Made by a program: the position numbers and the translations under genes | Shown here: one piece after another, positions 16,199 to 24,595 of the stretch | Layout: every line of letters starts with the position of its first letter | How positions within the stretch are numbered: position 1 is the first letter of the stretch | NCBI GenBank assembly: GCA_020633655.1 | Contig: JACKDF010000013.1 | Span: 26,686 to 90,685, forward strand | Reading direction: 5' to 3' | Length of the DNA stretch: 64,000 nucleotides | Source: Deferribacteres bacterium | Lineage (GTDB): Bacteria > Zhuqueibacterota > Zhuqueibacteria > Zhuqueibacterales > Geothermadaptataceae | Notes under the pieces: model-generated | Database searches by the model: none | What the model was told of the DNA's origin: nothing | The model's input: the letters and a program-made list of their open reading frames with translations, nothing else

Positions 16199-17134
16199 AT
16201 GATGAGCACAAAAATAAAAATGAGTATTCGATTCATTCTCTATTCCATTCTCATATCAGGCTGCGAGACGATCGTCGATGTTGACCTGCCGGAATATAAT
16301 CCCATGCTGGTTGTCAATTGCGCGTTCTCCCCTGATTACGAATGGTCGGTGCGCGTAAACCACAGTATTGGTGTTCTCGACACGAGTGCAATCGAACCAA
16401 TTAAAAATGCGACGGTAGAAATCGCCAGTGATGACGGGCAACGACTCCTGCTGTCGCGCAATGACAATGGCTATTATTACAATCCTGCACTGCCCTATCC
16501 GGAAGCCAATAAAACCTACACTGTACATGTTTCTGCACCGGGATATACCGATGTTTCAGCGAGCAGCGCTATTCCAATTGCCACTCAAATTGATTCTATC
16601 AGAACGCGGTGGTTAAATTATGCCGGTTCCAAAGAACTGGAGCTGACTATATATTTAACTGATCCCATAGACATCGATAACTATTACCAGCTTTCCATTC
16701 TGGAAGTCTATATCTATGAAGGATATGGCATTTACATGGACTATGACAGCGACGACTTGATATTCGGCAATTCAGGTGGAACAACCTTTACCGACGACCT
16801 TATTTCAGGAAAATCCTACGGCATCAAGGTCGGATTGGAGGCATGGCAAGTGGATTCTGGTGTGCTGCAAATCAACTTGCTCAGCGCCAGTGAAGACTTC
16901 TATAAATATTACACGTCCTACCGGCAGTACGAAGATACGGACGAAAATCCATTTGCTGAACCAGTGTTTGTGCATAGCAATATCGAAAATGGGTTGGGAA
17001 TTTTCGCCGGATTTAATACGACAAGCCGGCGTTTTTATGTTCCCGGTTATGCGACGATGTCGGAATCCTTTAAATCAGTCCCTGTAAAAACGTCACCGCA
17101 ACCTTCTCCGACCAGTATTCTTTTTCCTGATTGA
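16199..17134 (+). CDS. DUF4249 lipoprotein, TonB receptor partner
   Basis: The product of 311 residues has a lipoprotein signal (LISGC, Cys22), so it should be lipid-anchored in the outer membrane. The body matches the DUF4249 family: DVDLPEYNP after the cysteine, an Ig-like first domain with NATVEI and GYYYNP, and a C-terminal NPFAEPV...NIENGLGIFAGF block. Such lipoproteins are encoded after TonB receptors of the class found just upstream and probably act as surface lids or ligand-binding partners. The usual family end is close to GIFAGF; here about 35 more residues follow, and the last 65 bases overlap the 3' end of the convergent hydrolase gene. The extension may reflect a lost stop codon. 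Confidence 0.82.
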   Translation: MMSTKIKMSIRFILYSILISGCETIVDVDLPEYNPMLVVNCAFSPDYEWSVRVNHSIGVLDTSAIEPIKNATVEIASDDGQRLLLSRNDNGYYYNPALPYPEANKTYTVHVSAPGYTDVSASSAIPIATQIDSIRTRWLNYAGSKELELTIYLTDPIDIDNYYQLSILEVYIYEGYGIYMDYDSDDLIFGNSGGTTFTDDLISGKSYGIKVGLEAWQVDSGVLQINLLSASEDFYKYYTSYRQYEDTDENPFAEPVFVHSNIENGLGIFAGFNTTSRRFYVPGYATMSESFKSVPVKTSPQPSPTSILFPD

Positions 17135-18065
17135 ATTGCACGAAGCCAACATGGCCACCATGTTTCGGTTGCAGCAGAGTGAAAAATGGATTTTCTTCCG
17201 CTTCTGCTACCGGATAACATGCCGGAGCTAAAAACGGGTCATCCTGTGCATTAACCAGCAAAGTTGGAACAGTAATTCGCGGGATGTAAGGCTTTGAGCT
17301 TGCCTTGCGCCAATAATCAAGCGCATCACGGAACCCCCAATACGGGGCAACGTAGCGATCATCGAATTGGGCAAAAGAATTTATTCGCGAATAACCTGCA
17401 TCGTCAATTTTTCCGGGGAATTTTTCCATCTTCCATTTTATTTTTTTGTGCAAATGATTTAGAAATCGCCGCATATAAAGTTTGTTTTGCCATTTGGCCA
17501 ACTCGACAGCGCCGGATTCCAGATCACATGGAACAGAAAAGACAACACAACCGTACATACGCGCATCAAGCTTTGTTTCCTGTTGCCCCAAATACATAAG
17601 ACTCATATTTCCCCCCATACTGAATCCCACAAGTGCCAATTCATCATACAATCCACTCGCGAGTACATGTTCGCAAACGGTGTGCACATCCTGCCAGCGA
17701 CCGCTGTGGTAAGCATAAACCTGATTGTTCGGTTCACCACTGCAACTGCGGAAATTCCATGCAACTGCATCCCAGCCAGCTTTATTGAATGCGTGCACCA
17801 TGCCAACGATATATGGCCGTTCTGTGCTGCCCTCCAAACCATGGGAAATGACGACTGCACGTCGCGCCCCAACAGACGACCAATCCAGATCGAGGAAATC
17901 TTCATCCGGTGTTGGAATACGCTCCCGGCGGTATTCCGGCAAAGGCAATTTTCGAAAAAGGGATGGATAAATCGTAAGCAGATGGCCATTTGCCAACAAT
18001 TGTGGCGGTTCATAAGTCATATTTTGTACCGCCTGCCCACTATCCTTAATCACTGACACTTCCAT
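17070..18065 (-). CDS. YheT-type alpha/beta hydrolase
   Basis: The product of 331 residues belongs to the YheT/EMB8 branch of alpha/beta hydrolases. The nucleophile elbow is GFSMGG, the acid lies in DDPFLAPACYP, and the histidine in KHGGHVGF; NFRSCSGEPN and SHGLEGSTERPYI are also typical. The physiological substrate of this family is unresolved; esterase or lipid-related roles have been suggested for relatives. A good site GGAGGAAAG precedes the start. The gene overlaps the end of the DUF4249 gene by 65 bases tail to tail. Confidence 0.88.
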   Translation of the reverse strand: MEVSVIKDSGQAVQNMTYEPPQLLANGHLLTIYPSLFRKLPLPEYRRERIPTPDEDFLDLDWSSVGARRAVVISHGLEGSTERPYIVGMVHAFNKAGWDAVAWNFRSCSGEPNNQVYAYHSGRWQDVHTVCEHVLASGLYDELALVGFSMGGNMSLMYLGQQETKLDARMYGCVVFSVPCDLESGAVELAKWQNKLYMRRFLNHLHKKIKWKMEKFPGKIDDAGYSRINSFAQFDDRYVAPYWGFRDALDYWRKASSKPYIPRITVPTLLVNAQDDPFLAPACYPVAEAEENPFFTLLQPKHGGHVGFVQFNQEKEYWSEKVAVTFLQGLI

Positions 18066-18083
18066 TCACTTTCCTCCATATAC

Positions 18084-18167
18084 CCTGCTTTATTCATGTG
18101 GTGCCGAGAATTGGTGGTGGCCAGGGGGTATCCCCCGTCCAATACTGGTAGTTACGAATAAAGCAGG
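18084..18167 (-). repeat. Dispersed palindromic repeat, copy B, inside a 12-bp inverted repeat
   Basis: The core at 18119-18158, read on the minus strand, begins TTCGTAACTACCA, passes ATTGGACGG and ends GGGATACCCCCTGGCC, matching copies A and C. It is enclosed by perfect 12-bp inverted arms, CCTGCTTTATTC (18084-18095) and GAATAAAGCAGG (18156-18167). The 84-base unit has the shape of a miniature inverted-repeat element or large REP hairpin. It sits between the divergent yheT-like and plsC-like genes. Confidence 0.75.
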
Positions 18168-18315
18168 ATAGATTTGCTCTTAAAAATAATTTAGCGCAAC
18201 GATAGCCACGCATACACCCAATAAAAAGATGTTGGATAAGAAAAGCTATATTTTTATGTTAATCAATCGCCATATTTTCAAATTTCGAATTCACAATAAA
18301 ATGTGAGAAGGGTCT

Positions 18316-19035
18316 ATGAGAAGGATTTCCGATCTATTGTCTTACATCCACCTCGGGCTGATATTCATTCCGTTATTTAGTCTTGCGACTGTGTTCTTTG
18401 GATCCCTTGCAGTCGTCCTTTCCCTGTTAGTAAATCCGGTTGTGGGAAGCCGGATAGCAGGGACACTCTGGGCACGAGTTAGCATGTGGCTTACGTTTTC
18501 ACGAGTTGAAGTTCTCGGAAGAGAAAAAATTGACCCCCTGCAATCCTATGTAGTTGTTGCCAATCACCCAAGCGCCTTTGATATTTTTCTAATTTATGGC
18601 CGTCTCGGTCTCGATTTTAAATGGGTAATGAAGAAAGAGGTCAGAAACTACCCGGTTATTGGCTACGCATGCGAAAAATTAGAGCACATTTTTATTGATC
18701 GCTCCAATACCGAGATTGCCATTGAAACATTGCATGCAGCGGAGTCAAAAATAAAAAATGGGGTTTCTGTCATGTTTTTCCCCGAGGGCACGCGCCACGC
18801 GAGGATCGGTCAATTTAAAAAAGGCGCCTTTCGTATGGCAATGGATTTAAGTCTTCCCGTCCTGCCGGTGACTATCGTGGGTTCGGAAAAAATTATTCCA
18901 CCGAAATCCATAAAAATTAAGCCGGGGCATGCCCAGTTAATTTTTCATGATCCTATTGAGACAAAAAAATACAATAACCTGCGTGATCTTGTTCAAAACA
19001 GCCATGATATCGTTATGTCACCCCTGGTGAAATAA
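18316..19035 (+). CDS. plsC: 1-acyl-sn-glycerol-3-phosphate acyltransferase family (PlsC)
   Basis: The protein of 239 residues transfers an acyl chain to lysophosphatidic acid in phospholipid synthesis. It shows the HX4D catalytic motif (NHPSAFD, His84 and Asp89), the FPEGTR substrate-binding motif and a VLPVTIVGSE block. One or two N-terminal membrane helices (about 8-42) anchor it in the inner membrane. AGAAGG precedes the start. It is flanked by intergenic stretches of about 250 and 220 bases and appears to be transcribed alone. Family members can also act on other lysolipids or ornithine lipids, so the exact acceptor is inferred. Confidence 0.88.
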   Translation: MRRISDLLSYIHLGLIFIPLFSLATVFFGSLAVVLSLLVNPVVGSRIAGTLWARVSMWLTFSRVEVLGREKIDPLQSYVVVANHPSAFDIFLIYGRLGLDFKWVMKKEVRNYPVIGYACEKLEHIFIDRSNTEIAIETLHAAESKIKNGVSVMFFPEGTRHARIGQFKKGAFRMAMDLSLPVLPVTIVGSEKIIPPKSIKIKPGHAQLIFHDPIETKKYNNLRDLVQNSHDIVMSPLVK

Positions 19036-19255
19036 CCTGGCAGGGGCAAAATACAATCCATTTGCAAGCAGGATTTGAACTCAAAAACAGGATTATCCCT
19101 ATCTGAACTTTAGCTTGCAATCTTCGCGCTTCATTGCTACTTTGCAAAGCTGAGATTTCTATTAAAAACAATGGTTGGTGCCCTATCATCCCAACAGGGA
19201 TATGGGCAAATTTCCGATTGAAAAATGTTGACTATTCATGCAATAAGGAGGTATC

Positions 19256-20707
19256 ATGACGTTCGTTTCGGATTTTGAACCGAAAATACTATGGCAGTAT
19301 TTCGACAAAATTCTCACCATCCCGCGTGGCTCGAAAAGTGAAGGTAAAATCAGAGAATATATTATATCCGTTGCCGAAAAAAATGGAAGAGATTACGTAC
19401 AAGATGCTGTCGGCAATCTCGTCATTCGCAAGCCTGGGACTGCGGGTCATGAGAACGCTGCAGGGGTGATTTTACAAGCTCACATTGACATGGTGAATGA
19501 AAAAAACTCAGATGTTGACTTTGATTTCGATAAAGATGCCATCGTACCTCAGATCGACGGGGATTACCTCAAAGCAACGGGTACGACCCTTGGCGCAGAC
19601 AACGGCATCGGCGTCGCAGCGATGCTGGCGATAATGAGTGATAACAGCCTGGAACATGGGCCGCTGGAGCTTCTCTTCACCATCGATGAAGAGACTGGTT
19701 TAACTGGTGCGCAAGGCCTTGGCAATGATCTCCTGAAAGGTCGGCAACTGCTCAACCTCGATACCGAAGAAGAGAACAGCCTGTGTATCGGTTGCGCCGG
19801 TGGTGGTGATACACGCGTCACCGTGGCGATCAAACGGATCGCAAAACCAGCTGGCACAGTTGGCTTGCAATTTAAACTCACCGGTTTAAAAGGTGGGCAC
19901 TCCGGATGCGACATTCATATGCAAAAGGGAAATGCGGTTAAGTTAATGGTGCGTGCGCTTTATGCCTGTTCCGAGAAAATGAAATTCAATATCGTAGATA
20001 TTGCCGGCGGCGACAAGCATAATGCCATCCCCCGTGAAGCCTTCGCAACCGCCGTCATCGATGCGGGCTCCAAAGATCAATTTGTCGCGAAAATGAAGGC
20101 ACAAATGGCAGCCATCGCCGAAGAGTACAAATCGGTCGAACCAGGTTTTACTTTCCAGGTTGCTGATGCTGAAGTAAGTACAAAAGTACTCGACGATGCA
20201 AGCTCACAAATGCTGCTCAATTTCGCCCAGGCTATGCCCCACGGCGTTATTGCCATGAATTACTTTATCCCAGGTTTAGTCGATACCAGCACCAATTTCG
20301 CGAAAATCCGTTTAAATGATGATGCTATATTCGTGCTCATGAGTTCACGTAGTGCAATCACTTCCGGCATGAATGCTATCCGTGAACGCATCCATGCCGT
20401 CGCCGGGCTGGTAAATGGCAGTCTGGAAGAATCGGATGCTTACCCAGGCTGGCAACCCAATATGGACTCACGCCTGTTAAAAATTATGAAAGAACTTTAT
20501 ACGAAAGAAACGGGTGTCAAACCGGAAGTTGGTGCCATCCATGCTGGATTAGAGTGCGGTATTATTGGTGCAAAATACGACGGAATGGATATGATTTCCT
20601 TCGGCCCGCAAATCGAATTCCCCCACAGCCCGGACGAACGTGTAAAAATCGACACGGTTGGTACTTTTTACAAAATGTTGCTCAAATCGTTGAAAGAATT
20701 AGTATAG
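19256..20707 (+). CDS. pepD: Aminoacyl-histidine dipeptidase (PepD, M20 family)
   Basis: The product of 483 residues has the length and layout of cytosolic PepD: an M20 catalytic domain split by a dimerisation insert. Zinc and catalytic motifs are LQAHIDMV (His, Asp), GADNGIG (bridging Asp), DEETGLTGA (base and ligand Glu) and the late HAGLECG and FGPQIEFPHSPDE. It hydrolyses Xaa-His and other dipeptides and would feed peptide-derived amino acids into metabolism. A perfect AAGGAGG site lies before the ATG. A strong hairpin follows 14 bases after the stop, so it is monocistronic. Confidence 0.93.
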   Translation: MTFVSDFEPKILWQYFDKILTIPRGSKSEGKIREYIISVAEKNGRDYVQDAVGNLVIRKPGTAGHENAAGVILQAHIDMVNEKNSDVDFDFDKDAIVPQIDGDYLKATGTTLGADNGIGVAAMLAIMSDNSLEHGPLELLFTIDEETGLTGAQGLGNDLLKGRQLLNLDTEEENSLCIGCAGGGDTRVTVAIKRIAKPAGTVGLQFKLTGLKGGHSGCDIHMQKGNAVKLMVRALYACSEKMKFNIVDIAGGDKHNAIPREAFATAVIDAGSKDQFVAKMKAQMAAIAEEYKSVEPGFTFQVADAEVSTKVLDDASSQMLLNFAQAMPHGVIAMNYFIPGLVDTSTNFAKIRLNDDAIFVLMSSRSAITSGMNAIRERIHAVAGLVNGSLEESDAYPGWQPNMDSRLLKIMKELYTKETGVKPEVGAIHAGLECGIIGAKYDGMDMISFGPQIEFPHSPDERVKIDTVGTFYKMLLKSLKELV

Positions 20708-20720
20708 ACGATCCGATTAT

Positions 20721-20751
20721 AACCTGCCTGATCACTATTATCAGGCAGGTT
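20721..20751 (+). terminator. Strong hairpin after pepD
   Basis: AACCTGCCTGAT and ATCAGGCAGGTT form a perfect 12-bp stem with a 7-base loop, 14 bases after the pepD stop. The following CCCCC is not a T run, so termination efficiency is uncertain. Confidence 0.75.
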
Positions 20752-20904
20752 CCCCCTCAAATTTCCCCCGCAGTTTTGTGTTATCAAGCACGAAAACTTC
20801 TAAACTATTTTTATATTACAGCGTAGCAATGCAATGTCCTACTGATCTTTCCTTCGAAACAATTGGAAAACAATATTCTATGCATTTAACGAATCAGGGT
20901 GCTT

Positions 20905-22179
20905 ATGGAATTAAAAAATCCGGTTGAACCGACCTTTAGTGACCGCATTAACCAATTAAATCGGAAAAGTACGCAGCTCTGGCATGCGAGCCGACCCAGC
21001 TTCCCAGGTAACTTGCCTTCTTATTCAGAAAAAGAACAACGTAAAAATGAAGCGCATCTCGAACTATTTTTAAAAAAACTGGATTCCTTTTCCGCCCGGC
21101 ACGGAAAGAAACTAAAGACGGTCAATTTAAATAATTCGTTTGGCGATTTAGCAGGTTCAACTTTCGGTTTTAAAGAAGAATGGCTGGCCATTCTGCAGTC
21201 ACCACAGATGAAAAGGGCGAACTCGGATTTCTTTCTCGAGGCCCGTCGCTTTGATGCCGAATTGAGGGATGAAGAAATTTTGCAAGCTGCACGCAATGCA
21301 TGGGTGATGAATGGCTTGCAATATCTTTTCGCGCTGGAGGTCAAATTAACCCCATCAATTCTCGCTTACAGTCTACTCTATCCCTACACCGACAATTTCC
21401 TCGATGATCCATCTATACCCCTCGCGGCGAAATTGAATTTTGCTGATCGACTTGGAAGTAAATTGAACGGGGAAGAAATAACACCAGAAAACCGTCACGA
21501 GACGATGATTTTTCGACTTATAGATATGATTGAGGGAGAATTCAACCGATGGAAATTTCCACAAGTCTTCGAGAGTTTGCGAGCCATCCACGAAGCGCAA
21601 ATTCAAAGTCTAAAACTTTTGCATGGAAATCAATCTCTCCCAAGTGAAGTGATTCAAGAACTTGTCTTTATAAAAGGTGGCACCAGTGTGCTTGCGGATG
21701 GATTCCTTGTTGCCGGAGAAATGTCGGCAAGTCAGGCACAATTAATATACGATTACGGTGTCTATCTTCAATTGATCGATGATATGCAGGATGTACAGGA
21801 AGACTGCGAGACCGGTTTGAATACCATCCCAAGCCTTCTTGCAAAATTACAGAAACTGGATAGTTACCTACACCAGCTGTTTGCTTTCGGGAAAAATGTC
21901 TTATTCCAGGCCCACAGGTGCAACTTCTTTAATTCAAATTCCTTTATCGATCTTATTCAACATAGTACACACCTGCTCCTGATCGAAGCTGCAGGATTGT
22001 CCCCAGAAAAATACTCAAAACAGTTTATCAAAGAAACAGAGCAATTTTCCCCGTTCCACTTCGATTTTTTACGCAGCTACCGCAGCCGAAATCTCACCGA
22101 ACGCATCTCATTTCAGCACATTCTTGCTTCCCTGGACGAGGAGGCGCAACTCGCCAAAGATACAACATCTTTAGGTTAA
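20905..22179 (+). CDS. Orphan class I isoprenoid-synthase-like protein
   Basis: The product of 424 residues is nearly all helical and shows two acidic motifs at the spacing expected for class I isoprenoid synthases: DNFLDD at residues 163-168 (first aspartate-rich motif, within YPYTDNFLDDP) and LQLIDDMQDVQED around 289-300 (second motif, typical DDxxD with DVxED). In prenyltransferases and terpene synthases these bind Mg-diphosphate. An N-terminal part of about 130 residues has no clear match. No cyclase, prenyl synthase or other isoprenoid gene lies nearby, and it appears to be a single-gene transcript. Start 20905 is preceded by AGGGTG; a GTG at 20899 is possible. It may make a terpenoid, act on a prenyl diphosphate in another way, or be a non-catalytic homologue. 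Fold assignment is inference from motifs. Confidence 0.7.
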   Translation: MELKNPVEPTFSDRINQLNRKSTQLWHASRPSFPGNLPSYSEKEQRKNEAHLELFLKKLDSFSARHGKKLKTVNLNNSFGDLAGSTFGFKEEWLAILQSPQMKRANSDFFLEARRFDAELRDEEILQAARNAWVMNGLQYLFALEVKLTPSILAYSLLYPYTDNFLDDPSIPLAAKLNFADRLGSKLNGEEITPENRHETMIFRLIDMIEGEFNRWKFPQVFESLRAIHEAQIQSLKLLHGNQSLPSEVIQELVFIKGGTSVLADGFLVAGEMSASQAQLIYDYGVYLQLIDDMQDVQEDCETGLNTIPSLLAKLQKLDSYLHQLFAFGKNVLFQAHRCNFFNSNSFIDLIQHSTHLLLIEAAGLSPEKYSKQFIKETEQFSPFHFDFLRSYRSRNLTERISFQHILASLDEEAQLAKDTTSLG

Positions 22180-22521
22180 AATGAGAGTTTTGTCTCTTTG
22201 GGATGCTCTGTCGACCTTAAAAGGCTAAAGCCTTCACTACGTACTTATTCAAATCGCAAATAGAATAAATTCCTGTGCTGAATACAAATGATAGCTTACC
22301 GCCATGTTTGAACTTGCACCAAATTAAACGATAAAAGAATCCAGCAAAAATCCGATAGATATATAACAAAGGTTCTTCATCAAATTTCTTCGATTGGCTC
22401 CAGGATGGGGTTTTAATCCAACTTTTAAATTATAATTTTCTCAGGCCTATTCGCAGAAGGAAAGCTCAACCGGCCTTAAGTTCTGTCACGAATATTGATT
22501 TTAAAAGTGAAGGGAGTCACA
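22180..22521. other. Intergenic region with a small palindrome
   Basis: About 340 bases with no gene. AAGGCTAAAGCCTT at 22221-22234 is a short perfect palindrome within GGCTAAAGCCTTCACTAC, a motif that recurs as an intergenic repeat in other bacteria. The site GAAGGGAG at the right end serves the next gene. Confidence 0.5.
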
Positions 22522-23532
22522 ATGAAAATCAATCAATCGAACCTGCAGCTCAACAGTACCTACAACTATCAGCATCAAATCATCCAGCAAGAAACTCTTG
22601 AAATCAACAAAACTCCAATAGCGGATAAACAGAAGGAAATTCCCCACGATCGCCACGAGGTAAATTCAACAAATCAATCAGAGCAAAACGAATATGCTGA
22701 TCCTTTTGGCATTTTTCATCGCATGCGCAATTTAAAATTTATGCTGGTGAAAATGTTCATCGAACGGATGACAGGCAAAGAAATCGATTTGCTTGATCCG
22801 AAAAGCTTTGAGGAGAAACCAAAGGACGAAACACAGGAAACAGCAGCAACAAACCAGGAAGAAGTGGGTTTTGGACTCCATTACACCGCAACAACCCGAG
22901 AATATGAATCCGAGAACATGCAATTTTCAATGCAAGCACAAATCGAAACGGCCGATGGAGAAAAAGTTCAAATTGATTTGCAATTCAGCATGAGTCGCGA
23001 ATTTATGCGGGAAAATGCCTTTGAATTTCAGGCTGGAAGCCAACTGACCGATCCTATGGTGGCGCATTACAACGGAACTGCTGCCGAGTTGCGTAGCCAG
23101 CGATTCGAATTTGATATCAACAGCGATGGCATCAACGAATTCATTCCTTTTGCCTCCGCTGGCAGCGGATTTCTCGCCGTTGACAAAAATGGCGACGGAC
23201 GAATAAACGATGGTTCTGAACTCTTCGGTGCCACAAGCGGCGATGGTTTTGCGGAGTTGAGTATATATGATGATGATCAAAACGGATGGATCGATGAAAA
23301 TGATGCTGTTTTTAGCGATTTACGTGTGTGGTCGAAAAATGCTGCTGGTGAGGATTATCTGCGTTCTCTACGTGAACTCGGCATCGGTGCCATTGCCCTG
23401 GATTCTGTTGCCACACCGTTCACTCTCAAAGACGCACAAAACAACGTGCAGGCGCAGGTTCGCAGGACAGGTTTTTTTCTTCGGGAAGATTTTTCAGCAG
23501 GTGTAGTGCAGCAGATTGATCTCGCGGTATGA
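22522..23532 (+). CDS. Protein with EF-hand-like calcium loops
   Basis: The product of 336 residues has no signal peptide that I can see. The first third is polar and low in order (Gln, Glu, Asn rich); the last third has three calcium-loop-like segments: DINSDGINEF, DKNGDGRINDGSELFG and DDDQNGWIDENDAVF followed by LRVW. This DxNxDGxIxDGSELFG ... DxNxDGxID ... FxxLRVW pattern is shared by C-terminal modules of many RTX-type and other secreted calcium-binding proteins, though here it is a stand-alone protein. ATG at 22522 follows GAAGGGAG; an upstream TTG at 22495 is less likely. It ends at a hairpin. Function unknown; calcium binding is inferred. Confidence 0.7.
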   Translation: MKINQSNLQLNSTYNYQHQIIQQETLEINKTPIADKQKEIPHDRHEVNSTNQSEQNEYADPFGIFHRMRNLKFMLVKMFIERMTGKEIDLLDPKSFEEKPKDETQETAATNQEEVGFGLHYTATTREYESENMQFSMQAQIETADGEKVQIDLQFSMSREFMRENAFEFQAGSQLTDPMVAHYNGTAAELRSQRFEFDINSDGINEFIPFASAGSGFLAVDKNGDGRINDGSELFGATSGDGFAELSIYDDDQNGWIDENDAVFSDLRVWSKNAAGEDYLRSLRELGIGAIALDSVATPFTLKDAQNNVQAQVRRTGFFLREDFSAGVVQQIDLAV

Positions 23533-23538
23533 AAAGTA

Positions 23539-23576
23539 AAGCGCCCCGGAAACAGGATGGGATTTCCGAGGCGCTT
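23539..23576. terminator. Hairpin between convergent genes
   Basis: AAGCGCC and GGCGCTT pair, with CGGAAA/TTTCCG continuing the stem after a bulge. It lies between the ends of the calcium-loop gene (plus) and the HmuY-like gene (minus) and lacks a long T run. Confidence 0.65.
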
Positions 23577-23605
23577 GAGGAGATTGAATTGTTTATGAGT
23601 ATATT

Positions 23606-24571
23606 TTATTTTTCGTATTCAAAGCTGAAAAATCCGGATACCCCATCTTCGTTGTAATAATTGGTGATGTGAAATTTCACTCTTTCTTCTGAAGTCGTTT
23701 GAATAACGTACGTCAATTCTTTGCTGATGACGCGATGTGTATTGGAATCGTAATCAAACCAATCGGCGCCAATCGTCATCGCCTTCGGTGTATCTGCCTG
23801 CAAGCCGGTAATAGCCTCTTTATCGACTGCCGCAAATTCCTGATCTGTGACGACCGCCCCCAGCACACCTTCCTCAGAATTTAAAAGAATTGCCGGAAAA
23901 CTCATGGAAAAGCCGGCCTCTGGCACAAAGGTTTCAATTATACATAATTTGATATCCCACTTCGCTGGTGCAACAACACCGTCGGCGAACGAGAAAAATG
24001 TTTCTTCGGTGTCAGAGCCAGCAGGAACATCGACTGTCAATTCACCTGAAAAGGATTTGCTGGCTGCATCCCATGTTGCGTAAGCCACGGTGTATTTTGC
24101 TTCGGTGGAATTATAATTGGCAACCTGAAATTTTACAATCGAACCTGTTGCCGATTTCACTACATAAACGTTTGATTTTGCCGAAAGCGTGTGCGTTTGA
24201 AAATCATAATTATACCAGCTATCCCCTGCGATGGATGAATCCACATCCACTGCGAATGCTGCCTCATCAACAGAGTCGACATCTGCCAGGGCGGCATTTT
24301 CCACATTGTAAATTTTCACTTTGTCGGTACCCAACATTTCTGGATTCGTGTAAAATTCAGGGCTGCGGTTATAGGTGCCAAATTTCAAATCATAAACCGG
24401 GACGATATCATCCTGTGAAAAGTTATAATACACGGCACCATCCTTAATATTGGAGGTCTGCACAGTTGGGTATTCTGAATCATTGTTGCTCACAGGATTT
24501 TTATCTTTTTCACAGGCAAAGAAAAATGTGATAGCAATCAACAGGACCATTGTATTTCTGAATAAATTCAT
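23606..24571 (-). CDS. HmuY-like lipoprotein with two tandem domains
   Basis: The product of 321 residues has a lipoprotein signal (TFFFAC) and then two HmuY-type halves, about residues 35-190 and 205-321. Each half carries a SWYNYD/DWFDYD-plus-TH element and a stretch of the type YVVKSATGSIVKFQVANY or YVIQTTSEERVKFHITNYY. HmuY of Porphyromonas is a surface heme-binding lipoprotein that hands heme to the receptor HmuR. The gene lies 24 bases after a TonB receptor gene with a clear AAGGAG site, matching the receptor-HmuY arrangement. The heme-coordinating residues of known HmuY vary and I cannot confirm them here; another ligand is possible. Confidence 0.8.
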   Translation of the reverse strand: MNLFRNTMVLLIAITFFFACEKDKNPVSNNDSEYPTVQTSNIKDGAVYYNFSQDDIVPVYDLKFGTYNRSPEFYTNPEMLGTDKVKIYNVENAALADVDSVDEAAFAVDVDSSIAGDSWYNYDFQTHTLSAKSNVYVVKSATGSIVKFQVANYNSTEAKYTVAYATWDAASKSFSGELTVDVPAGSDTEETFFSFADGVVAPAKWDIKLCIIETFVPEAGFSMSFPAILLNSEEGVLGAVVTDQEFAAVDKEAITGLQADTPKAMTIGADWFDYDSNTHRVISKELTYVIQTTSEERVKFHITNYYNEDGVSGFFSFEYEK

Positions 24572-24595
24572 CAGGTAACTCCTTCAAAAAACGTA

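Noticed and set aside
18084..18167. Insertion sequence
   Set aside because: The unit is only 84 bases and has no transposase; it can only be a miniature or REP-type element.
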